This document shows positions 16,834-23,613 of a stretch of DNA of 37,649 bases, in pieces. Each line of letters opens with the position of its first letter. Position 1 is the stretch's first letter. The notes below the pieces were generated by a model that was given only the letters and a program-made list of their open reading frames with translations, was not told the DNA's origin and did not search any database. Position numbers and translations under genes: made by a program. Source of the stretch: Lachnospiraceae bacterium (GTDB lineage Bacteria; Bacillota; Clostridia; Lachnospirales; Lachnospiraceae); the NCBI GenBank assembly GCA_022792835.1, contig JAAWBT010000013.1, forward strand, positions 1 to 37,649, written 5' to 3'.

Positions 16834-19137
16834 TTACCACTGCTTCTGTTCAAAAATCCGGACGGCATCCCCCGCCTTAAGCTCCTGCTGGAAAGCCCCG
16901 CTTTCCCCGTTGATTTCCAGAACCACGGGAGCTGTCAGCCGTTCCATGTCAAGGCCGGAATATTCCAGCATGTCCATCAGATAGTAAGGACTCCCGTCCT
17001 GTTTCGGGGGCAGGATAAGAGGTCTGTCATTGAGATACAGCATAAGCTGCCGCTCTGACGCCGCAGGCCGTCGCACAGGTTCCGGTTCTTTGGATTCCCG
17101 CTCTGTCGAAACGCCTTCCGGTATGGGCGGTTCCGGCTCTATAACGGCAGGCTCCGGCATAATCGGTTTTACCTCATCAATCGGCAGACGCAGCTGCTCT
17201 GGCTCTGTATCTGCAGGCGTTAACTCCTCGGACTGTTGCTCTACAGGCAGCGCCTCCTCTGGCATGTCCGGATTCCGGATCAGTTCTGCTATAACTGGTT
17301 TTGCCGCCGTTTCTGGCCGCCCGCTCCCCTCCTCATTCTCCGGCTGGACAGACCTCTGCCGTTGGGCCAGCGCAGCCGCAGTGCTCCGCTTCTTCCCGGC
17401 CGGACGTCCTCTTTTCTTTTGTTCCGTTTGAGCCTCTCCCTGTGTTTTTGGCTTTGCGCCCCGCTTCTTCTGGTTTTTTTCCCTTATCTCGTCGTCAGAA
17501 GACTTTCCTTTTTCCGGCAGCGGCTCTCCCGGTATCCCTTCTGCAAGAATCACATCTCCATTTTTTAGCAGAACATCCCCTCTCACTGTTTTACCGTTGA
17601 TGGTAACCTTACGGCCCTTTTCGATTTCAAACAGCTGTGAAAGCATGGCAGACGCATCCGTTCCATGGCGTACTGGAACAAACGTGATCTTATCCCCTGC
17701 CCGCACCAGGTCCGACAGCTGCGCCTCCTCTCCATTCAGCTCCAGGACGCAGGGCTCTGCCTTTTCCCCGTAAAACACCTTCCTCCTTCCATTTAGCTGG
17801 ACTACCAGGTTCTGACCGGATTTTCCCATCATATCCTGATAGCTGTAACCATTCATCATCAGAACATTCATCACCGTAAACACCCCGCTGCGGAACAGTT
17901 TGGCCGGCTGGTCATTCAACAGAATGCGGAAGCTGTCGTTAATCATGTTGAGACCCGCAGAGATCACGATGCCCAAAGGCGTAGCGTACTCCGGGTTGTC
18001 CAGATCGTATTCTGTTGAGGCAGCGTTGGTTCCGAAATTCCTTCCGGCAACTGCCACTCTGGTCCTGTCCATACCAAGACGGTCTGCGACTCCTTCGCTG
18101 AGTCCCGGGAACAGACTGCCGCCTCCTGCCAGAAATACAGCCGAGGGTGCGTTTCCATTGGCTTCCAGGATTTTTGCGCTGATCTCTTCGCAGAGACTGG
18201 AAAACGCCTCTTTCACGCTTTCACAGATTTCCTCTCTGGTCGTCTGCCGTTCAAACCCCAAAATATCAGTAAAGGTGATAGGCTCTGATCCTTCCAGAGA
18301 AGACTTCATGGCCTCTGCTGTCTGAAAATCCACCAGGTAATGCTTTACAATACTCTCTGTCAGCTCATCTCCCGCCTGGACCGCCATAGTATAGCCGGTG
18401 ACACAGCCATCCCGGCAGACTGCAATATCCGAAGTCCCGGCCCCGATATCTACCAGCGCCAGATTCAAAAGCCGGATATTGGCAGGAATCGCCGCATTGA
18501 TGGCAGCAATGGGCTCAAGGGTCAGACTGGCCACATCCAGACCGATCCCCCGCATGGCCGCATAAAGGCTTTCCACCACCTCAGAAGGCAAAAAGGTGGC
18601 AATCACATCCGCTTTCAAAACCCTTCCGCTGTGGTCCAGCAGACTGGACAGAATGTAATTATCCAGATAATACCTGCTTACGCTGTATCCTACCAGATAA
18701 TACCGCCCTCCATTGTCTTCCTCTCTGCCGAAAAAAGTTTTTTCCGCCTCGCTGATGGCCCCTGCCTCCAGACGGCTCACGATCTCCGCACTGATCCTGG
18801 ACACTTGTTCCAACTCCAGCTCGTATGTAATGCTTTCCGTCCGAAGCGACCGCCCGGCAGCCGCGACTGCCACCCGTGATAACCGGCAGCCCAGCTTTTT
18901 TTCCAGTCTTTCTTTCACCACCCCGGCTGTCCTGGAAACCTGGTCAATATTCTCAATCTGACCGTCGATCATGGCCCGCTCGCTATGTTCCACCTTCTCA
19001 ATGGCCGCAATCTGCATCCGTCCGTCATTTGGAATCCCCACCATTCCGATGATGCTGCGGGTCCCTATGTCCAATGCAAAGACAGCCTGTCTGGGCAGTT
19101 CATCTAAGGCATTCATCCCTTGGTTCCTGCTCTCCAT
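16834..19137 (-). CDS. FtsA-like actin-fold protein with C-terminal beta-grasp-like modules
   Basis: A 767-residue relative of FtsA/PilM. The actin-like ATPase core (about 15-390) shows the phosphate-1 motif LDIGTRSIIGMVG, the phosphate-2 motif ALVDIGAGTSDIAV and the adenosine motif VFLAGGGSLFPGL. Beyond the usual FtsA end come two beta-rich modules (about 440-532, with VVQLNGRRK, CVLELNGEE, RAGDKITFV, VTINGKTVRG). A basic then Pro/Glu-rich linker (about 535-694) follows, holding KKRGRPAGKKR, and then a last module (696-767) with VVLEINGES and KAGDAVRI. The start is ATG 19137, with GAAGGA seven bases upstream; ATG 19182 lacks one. Longer in-frame readings to 19839 overlap the permease gene and are spurious. 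This is probably a paralogue and not the main division FtsA. Confidence 0.8.
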   Translation of the reverse strand: MESRNQGMNALDELPRQAVFALDIGTRSIIGMVGIPNDGRMQIAAIEKVEHSERAMIDGQIENIDQVSRTAGVVKERLEKKLGCRLSRVAVAAAGRSLRTESITYELELEQVSRISAEIVSRLEAGAISEAEKTFFGREEDNGGRYYLVGYSVSRYYLDNYILSSLLDHSGRVLKADVIATFLPSEVVESLYAAMRGIGLDVASLTLEPIAAINAAIPANIRLLNLALVDIGAGTSDIAVCRDGCVTGYTMAVQAGDELTESIVKHYLVDFQTAEAMKSSLEGSEPITFTDILGFERQTTREEICESVKEAFSSLCEEISAKILEANGNAPSAVFLAGGGSLFPGLSEGVADRLGMDRTRVAVAGRNFGTNAASTEYDLDNPEYATPLGIVISAGLNMINDSFRILLNDQPAKLFRSGVFTVMNVLMMNGYSYQDMMGKSGQNLVVQLNGRRKVFYGEKAEPCVLELNGEEAQLSDLVRAGDKITFVPVRHGTDASAMLSQLFEIEKGRKVTINGKTVRGDVLLKNGDVILAEGIPGEPLPEKGKSSDDEIREKNQKKRGAKPKTQGEAQTEQKKRGRPAGKKRSTAAALAQRQRSVQPENEEGSGRPETAAKPVIAELIRNPDMPEEALPVEQQSEELTPADTEPEQLRLPIDEVKPIMPEPAVIEPEPPIPEGVSTERESKEPEPVRRPAASERQLMLYLNDRPLILPPKQDGSPYYLMDMLEYSGLDMERLTAPVVLEINGESGAFQQELKAGDAVRIFEQKQW

Positions 19138-19196
19138 ACTCTTATCCTTCACTTTCACATGTTCTGTTCTTATTCTACTCATATTCTCGGCTTTCG

Positions 19197-20240
19197 TCAA
19201 TGCTTCTCTCGGTATAATTCTACCAGTTCCCGGATTACCATAAAGGCAAAGGGACCGAGAATAAAGCCTGTCACCCCAAACAGCGCCAGTCCGATATACA
19301 TACTGATCAGCATCTCCAAAGGCGCAATCCCCATATGTCCCCCCATCAGACGGGCCTCCAGAATTTCCCGCAAAAAATAGCACAGAATATAAATAGCGGT
19401 CAGCCCTGCCCCATAGGCGAAGTTGCGGGAAAACACAGAAAAAATAATCCAGGGAATAAACACCGTTCCTGTTCCGAACACAGGAAGCGCATCTAAAAGC
19501 CCGATCAGCATCCCCAAAAGCACTGCATAGGGATTTCCCAAAAAATACAGCCCTACGCTGCAGATCAGGCAGGTCAGTCCCATGATCAAAAGCTGTGTGC
19601 GGAAAAACGCCTTGCCGATTCTCCCAAGGCACTCGGTAATGGCGGCGATTTCCTGGCGAAACACAGAGGTGCTTCTGTACTTCCAGATCCGGTCCATGGA
19701 AGATACCATCAGAACACTTCCGATGGAAACAATTGCAAAGACCGCCCCTCCTTTTACCAGCCATTTTAAAATCCCCATGGAATTCCCCATCACATAAGCG
19801 CCAGCCTGACTTCCGGCATTTTCCATCATATTCTGACACTGATCATAAATAAAATCCATAGAGGTCCCTCTGTCAAGCCCAAAACCTTCATCACAGCGGC
19901 AGCAAAGCTCATCCAGCCATCCGCACAGATACCGGACATAAAGGGGCAGCCGCCTGGCTGCCTGAAAAAGCTGTTCCAAAAACAGCTCTCCCAGATAATA
20001 TACTCCTGCCAGACAGGCTGCAGAAAGCGCCGTTACCAGAAGGGAGGCCCATACCCCTTCTTTCAACCAGAATTTTTTGTGGAGCCATCTGGCTGCCGGT
20101 CGCACCAGGAGAGCTACCCAGTAAGCGAGCAAAAAAGGAATCACCAATGGCAGTATATATTTCAAAGAAACATATACTGCCGCCGTGATTCCAGTCACCA
20201 GCAGAGCCATCCTCTGCTTGTCTGTAAGTTTCCTTTTCAT
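19197..20240 (-). CDS. AI-2E family (YtvI-like) integral membrane protein
   Basis: A 347-residue polytopic membrane protein of the AI-2E/PerM (UPF0118) family. The N-terminal pair of hydrophobic segments (about 12-50) is followed by a soluble loop. The conserved C-terminal block holds GLLDALPVFGTGTVFIPW and several more helices, ending EMLISMYIGLALFGVTGFIL. The closest named type by recall is the sporulation membrane protein YtvI; AI-2 export is not implied. I place the start at ATG 20240 (MKRKLTDKQRM), with AGGGA four bases upstream. Longer frames read into the upstream gap. It follows the response regulator by about 100 bases and precedes the FtsA-like gene by 59, so the run may be cotranscribed. 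Confidence 0.85.
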   Translation of the reverse strand: MKRKLTDKQRMALLVTGITAAVYVSLKYILPLVIPFLLAYWVALLVRPAARWLHKKFWLKEGVWASLLVTALSAACLAGVYYLGELFLEQLFQAARRLPLYVRYLCGWLDELCCRCDEGFGLDRGTSMDFIYDQCQNMMENAGSQAGAYVMGNSMGILKWLVKGGAVFAIVSIGSVLMVSSMDRIWKYRSTSVFRQEIAAITECLGRIGKAFFRTQLLIMGLTCLICSVGLYFLGNPYAVLLGMLIGLLDALPVFGTGTVFIPWIIFSVFSRNFAYGAGLTAIYILCYFLREILEARLMGGHMGIAPLEMLISMYIGLALFGVTGFILGPFAFMVIRELVELYREKH

Positions 20241-20344
20241 GCCGTCCCTGCTTTCCCGCCTTGCATAAACACAGGCCGCAGCAGAATCTTTTCTGTTCTG
20301 CCGTTTACCATCAGTATGCACAGGGCCCGGGCAATGTATACCAT
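20237..20344 (-). CDS. possible 35-residue small protein between response regulator and permease
   Basis: An ATG at 20344, two bases after the response-regulator stop, opens a 35-residue frame. It reads MVYIARALCILMVNGRTEKI and then a basic, Gly-rich end. Its TGA overlaps the permease ATG in an ATGA junction. The exact fit to the gap suggests translational coupling. However, there is no good ribosome binding site, and an open frame this short is likely by chance. No family is recognised. Confidence 0.25.
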   Translation of the reverse strand: MVYIARALCILMVNGRTEKILLRPVFMQGGKAGTA

Positions 20345-20346
20345 CT

Positions 20347-21036
20347 TTACATTTTAAACCGGTATCCGACGCCCCATATAGTCTCAATATACTGGGGCCT
20401 GGCTGTGTTGTACTCTATCTTCTCCCGAATCTTTTTGATATGAACCGTCACTGTGGCAATATCCCCCACGGACTCCATATCCCAGATTTCCCGGAACAGT
20501 TCATCTTTTGTAAAAACATGGTTCGGATTTTGGGCCAGGAAGGTCAAAAGATCAAATTCCTTGGTGGTGAAATTTTTCTCTTCCCCGTTGATGTAAACCC
20601 GTCTTGCCGTCTTATCTATTTTCAGGCCGCGGATCTCAATGATCTCGTTTTCTGGCATGCCGCTTCCAATCAACCGCTCATACCTGGCCAGATGAGCTTT
20701 CACCCTGGCCACCAGCTCACTTGGACTGAATGGTTTTGTAATATAATCGTCTGCCCCCAAACCGAGTCCGCGGATTTTGTCAATATCGTCCTTCTTGGCG
20801 GATACCATGAGAACAGGCGTGTTCTTGGTGGCACGGATCTGCCTGCAGATTTCAAAACCATCCGTACCCGGAAGCATGAGATCCAGAATAAACAAATCAA
20901 AGTCATCCTTCAGGGCCCGGAAAAGTCCTCTGCTCCCATCTGTCTCGATCTCCACCTCAAAGCCGGAAAGTTCCAGATAGTCTTTTTCCAACTCCGCAAT
21001 GCTCTCCTCATCCTCCACGATTAGGATTCTACTCAT
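20347..21036 (-). CDS. OmpR/PhoB-family response regulator
   Basis: A 229-residue DNA-binding response regulator. The receiver domain (about 3-118) has Glu8/Asp9, the phosphoacceptor Asp52 in LFILDLMLPG, and the conserved Lys in DYITKPF. The winged-helix domain (about 130-229) shows FTTKEFDLLTFLAQNPNHVF, TVTVHIKKIREKI and the wing ending IWGVGYRFKM. ATG 21036 has GGAGG six bases upstream and overlaps the histidine-kinase stop by eight bases, so the two are translated together. The order is kinase first, regulator second, the reverse of the common order. It probably autoregulates through the phased repeats at 22607-22646. Signal and targets are unknown; VanR/PhoP-like regulators are its nearest type. 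Confidence 0.93.
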   Translation of the reverse strand: MSRILIVEDEESIAELEKDYLELSGFEVEIETDGSRGLFRALKDDFDLFILDLMLPGTDGFEICRQIRATKNTPVLMVSAKKDDIDKIRGLGLGADDYITKPFSPSELVARVKAHLARYERLIGSGMPENEIIEIRGLKIDKTARRVYINGEEKNFTTKEFDLLTFLAQNPNHVFTKDELFREIWDMESVGDIATVTVHIKKIREKIEYNTARPQYIETIWGVGYRFKM

Positions 21037-22525
21037 AGATTACCTCCTGATGCTTTCTGAGCACAATATGCATGACCGTCCCAATGGATTCTTTGCTGGT
21101 AGCCCAGATCCGACCTCCATGGTCTTCCACGATCTTTTTTACAATCGAAAGTCCGATGCCGCTCCCGCCTTTGGAAGAATTCCTGGAGGAATCCGTCCGG
21201 TAAAACCGCTCAAATATATTAGGCAAATCTCTGGCAGCAATCCCCCGCCCATTGTCTTCGATCTCAATCTGTACGAAATCTCCCTCGTCTTTCAGGCGGA
21301 TATTGATGATTCCCCGTTTTTTATCCAAATATTTCACAGAATTGCTGACAATATTATTGATGACCCGTTTAAGCTGCTCTGCATCGGCGATCACAATCAC
21401 CGATTCCTCCGTATAATCAAAAAATCCAAGATCAATATTCTTTGCCTCCAGCTCAAGGCCAAGCTCTTCTACACAGTCCTCAAAATAAGCGTTGATATTG
21501 ATCTTTGCAAACGTATAAGGGATCTTATTTGTATCAATTTTGGAGTAAAAAGTCAACTCATCAATGAGCTTATCCATATCGTTTGCCTTATTATAAATCG
21601 TCCGGATATATTTATCAATTTTTTCTGGCGAGGAAGCCACACCATCCATGATCCCCTCTACATAGCCTTTAATGGCAGTGATCGGGGTCTTCAGGTCATG
21701 GGAAATATTCCGGATCAGCTCTTTGTTCTCCTGTTCATACTGAAGCTTTTCTTCGGCATTATCCTTCAGTCTTTGGCGCATCTCCTCAAAATCCATACAG
21801 AGCTGGCCCACCTCATCCCGTTCACCGATATTCAGCTCATAATCCAGATTTCCCGCCTTGATTTCATTGGTGGCCTTTTTTAACTCCCCAATTGGCCGAA
21901 GAATCGTCCGGTAAATCCACAGAGAAAACAGCATGGCCATGAGAACCAGAAGAATCAACATGGCAAGAATCACGCTTCCGAAAAGCCGCTTCACCTGGGG
22001 AATCAGTTCTCCCACATAAGTCATAATAAAAACACTGCCCGGGGAGCCGTCGGAAAAGGTCAGATCCTGCTGCTTGATTAACCGTTTGCTGTCGCCGACA
22101 AACACGCTCCCTGCCTGTCCCGCTGTCCCGTCTCCGCCTTTGAAGTCCGGAAGTTCCTCGACCAGTTCCCCAATGTCATCCTCCAGACTTCCATTAAAGA
22201 TGATTTCATGGCCCCTTCGGATAATCAGAAAAGAATATTTTCCGGCCAGCCTCTGGTTAAGCTTGCTCTGATACTCTGGATCCGCAAAACTGTCCGGCTG
22301 GTCTTTGGCAGTCTTCGCAATATCCTGCTGAATAGCCAAGGTCAAAGAATTAAAAACCCGCACAGCAGCGCCGGAATACATATCGCCGACCCCGCTGATG
22401 TCATAATCAGACTTTAAGACCCTGCCCTGAAAACTCCCCAGAACGGTCAGACACAGGTACAGCATCACCATGGGAACAAGAATAATCGTAAAGAAGGTAA
22501 TCAGAATTTTAGTCTTCAATTTCAC
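21029..22525 (-). CDS. membrane sensor histidine kinase
   Basis: A 498-residue two-component sensor. The first membrane helix is at about 5-30, followed by an extracellular sensor domain (about 31-170) and a second helix at about 178-200. A HAMP domain (about 200-255) and the dimerisation helix with SHDLKTPITAIKGYVEG follow; His276 is the phosphorylated residue. The ATPase domain carries the N box NNIVSNSVKY, the G1 box EIEDNGRGI and the G2 box GGSGIGLSIVKKI. Start is GTG 22525. The gene overlaps its regulator by eight bases. The sensor domain is not one I recognise, so the stimulus is unknown. Confidence 0.94.
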   Translation of the reverse strand: MKLKTKILITFFTIILVPMVMLYLCLTVLGSFQGRVLKSDYDISGVGDMYSGAAVRVFNSLTLAIQQDIAKTAKDQPDSFADPEYQSKLNQRLAGKYSFLIIRRGHEIIFNGSLEDDIGELVEELPDFKGGDGTAGQAGSVFVGDSKRLIKQQDLTFSDGSPGSVFIMTYVGELIPQVKRLFGSVILAMLILLVLMAMLFSLWIYRTILRPIGELKKATNEIKAGNLDYELNIGERDEVGQLCMDFEEMRQRLKDNAEEKLQYEQENKELIRNISHDLKTPITAIKGYVEGIMDGVASSPEKIDKYIRTIYNKANDMDKLIDELTFYSKIDTNKIPYTFAKININAYFEDCVEELGLELEAKNIDLGFFDYTEESVIVIADAEQLKRVINNIVSNSVKYLDKKRGIINIRLKDEGDFVQIEIEDNGRGIAARDLPNIFERFYRTDSSRNSSKGGSGIGLSIVKKIVEDHGGRIWATSKESIGTVMHIVLRKHQEVIYE

Positions 22526-22581
22526 GCTTCTTCATCTCCCTCTGGTCTGCTAAGCTGTCTTCCCGTTTTCTTCTGTCTTTC

Positions 22582-22587
22582 ATCATA
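22582..22587 (-). promoter_or_regulatory. extended -10 promoter of the kinase-regulator operon
   Basis: On the minus strand, TGC directly precedes TATGAT (22587-22582), an extended -10 element, about 57 bases before the kinase GTG. There is no good -35 hexamer. Promoters of this kind often depend on an activator, which fits the upstream phased repeats. Confidence 0.5.
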
Positions 22588-22606
22588 GCACATTCTGGCC
22601 GAAATC

Positions 22607-22646
22607 ATTCATAAAGTGTTATAAAGATTCTAAACTTTTTATAAAG
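22607..22646 (-). promoter_or_regulatory. phased 10-bp direct repeats, likely response-regulator operator
   Basis: ATAAAG (CTTTAT on the minus strand) begins at 22611, 22621 and 22641. A degenerate fourth unit fills the 10-bp slot at 22627-22636. Exact 10-bp phasing places the units on one face of the helix, as in operators of OmpR/PhoB regulators. They lie just upstream of the extended -10 at 22582-22587, in the only gap before the kinase gene. Autoregulation is the simplest reading. Confidence 0.55.
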
Positions 22647-22653
22647 CCCATTC

Positions 22654-23571
22654 TCACTCCCAGAGCTTTTCTGCATAGACGCCTTTTGCCTTCTGCCTGC
22701 GGACCGCCTGGGTCACAGAAGGCTTGTCCTCCCTGTAGGTCACACCAAACCATTTGTCATGGGAATGGAGCACCTGCACGGCAGCCCGCCCTTCTTCAAT
22801 CAATCCACTGACTACAGTTGGAATATAGAATTCTCCTTTCAGGGGATTTTCCCTAAGGGTCTTGTTCAAAAATGCCGGGAACCGCAGGGATAGTTCTTTG
22901 AAGATTCCCCGGCTAAATCCCCACAGGTTCATGGAAACCAAAGTTCCCTCCGGAATCGGAACGTTGCTCCCATCCTCTTCCGCATATACGATCTGTACTC
23001 CCTGTCTCCAGATTTTCGTCCGTTCTGTGATGGTCAAGAGCCTGCCTTCTTCGTCCAGACTGCACACGCCCCTGGCCACAGAACCATTCTCCGTCAGGGT
23101 ATTTTCTACCTGATAGCCCACCATGGCGAACTGGTACTTTTCATCGTCCTCATGGCTGGTCAGATAATCGTACATAACCTGGAATGCCTCCCGTCCATAA
23201 AAGTCATCCGCATTGATAACCGCGAACGCCCCCTCCACTGCCTCCTCACAGCACAAAATAGCATGGGCCGTCCCCCAGGGCTTCACCCGCCCTTCAGGAA
23301 CCGAAAAACCGTCCGGAAGCTTTGCAAGATCCTGGAACACATAGGAAACTTCCATCTGTTTCTCAATACGCTTCCCCACAGCTTCCTTAAAATCCGCCTC
23401 ATTTTCCTTCTTAATGATAAAAACCACTTTCCCAAATCCGGCGCGCTTTGCATCGTATATGGAAAAATCCATGATAATATTTCCGTATTCATCCACCGGA
23501 TCAATCTGCTTTAATCCCCCGTAGCGGCTTCCCATCCCCGCCGCCATCACCACCAGCACCGGCTTTTTCAT
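22654..23571 (-). CDS. sugar-phosphate nucleotidyltransferase-like protein
   Basis: A 305-residue member of the NTP_transferase (GT-A, Rossmann-like) family that would join a nucleoside triphosphate to a sugar phosphate. The N-terminal nucleotide-binding loop is seen as MAAGMGSRYGGLKQIDPV (Gly12, Arg16 and Lys21 are the signature positions). A metal-binding Asp pair sits in FAVINADDFYGREAF. Other conserved points are GTAHAILCCEEAV and the C-terminal GEFYIPTVV. The substrate cannot be assigned. It is shorter than glucose-1-phosphate thymidylyltransferases that carry extra domains. It follows the TPR gene by 42 bases, has AAGGAG at a good distance, and may share that transcript. Confidence 0.8.
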   Translation of the reverse strand: MKKPVLVVMAAGMGSRYGGLKQIDPVDEYGNIIMDFSIYDAKRAGFGKVVFIIKKENEADFKEAVGKRIEKQMEVSYVFQDLAKLPDGFSVPEGRVKPWGTAHAILCCEEAVEGAFAVINADDFYGREAFQVMYDYLTSHEDDEKYQFAMVGYQVENTLTENGSVARGVCSLDEEGRLLTITERTKIWRQGVQIVYAEEDGSNVPIPEGTLVSMNLWGFSRGIFKELSLRFPAFLNKTLRENPLKGEFYIPTVVSGLIEEGRAAVQVLHSHDKWFGVTYREDKPSVTQAVRRQKAKGVYAEKLWE

Positions 23572-23613
23572 ATTTCTTTCTCCTTGTCAATGATGTTGGA
23601 TTCTGGTATCTGA

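Noticed and set aside
19183-19839. In-frame N-terminal extension of the FtsA-like gene
   Set aside because: It lies wholly over the YtvI-like gene in another frame, is Cys/Arg/Trp-rich without family similarity, and the ATG at 19137 has a good ribosome site.
20241-20346. GCAGAA/TTCTGC hairpin as a terminator after the response regulator
   Set aside because: Six-base stem with no T tract on either strand.
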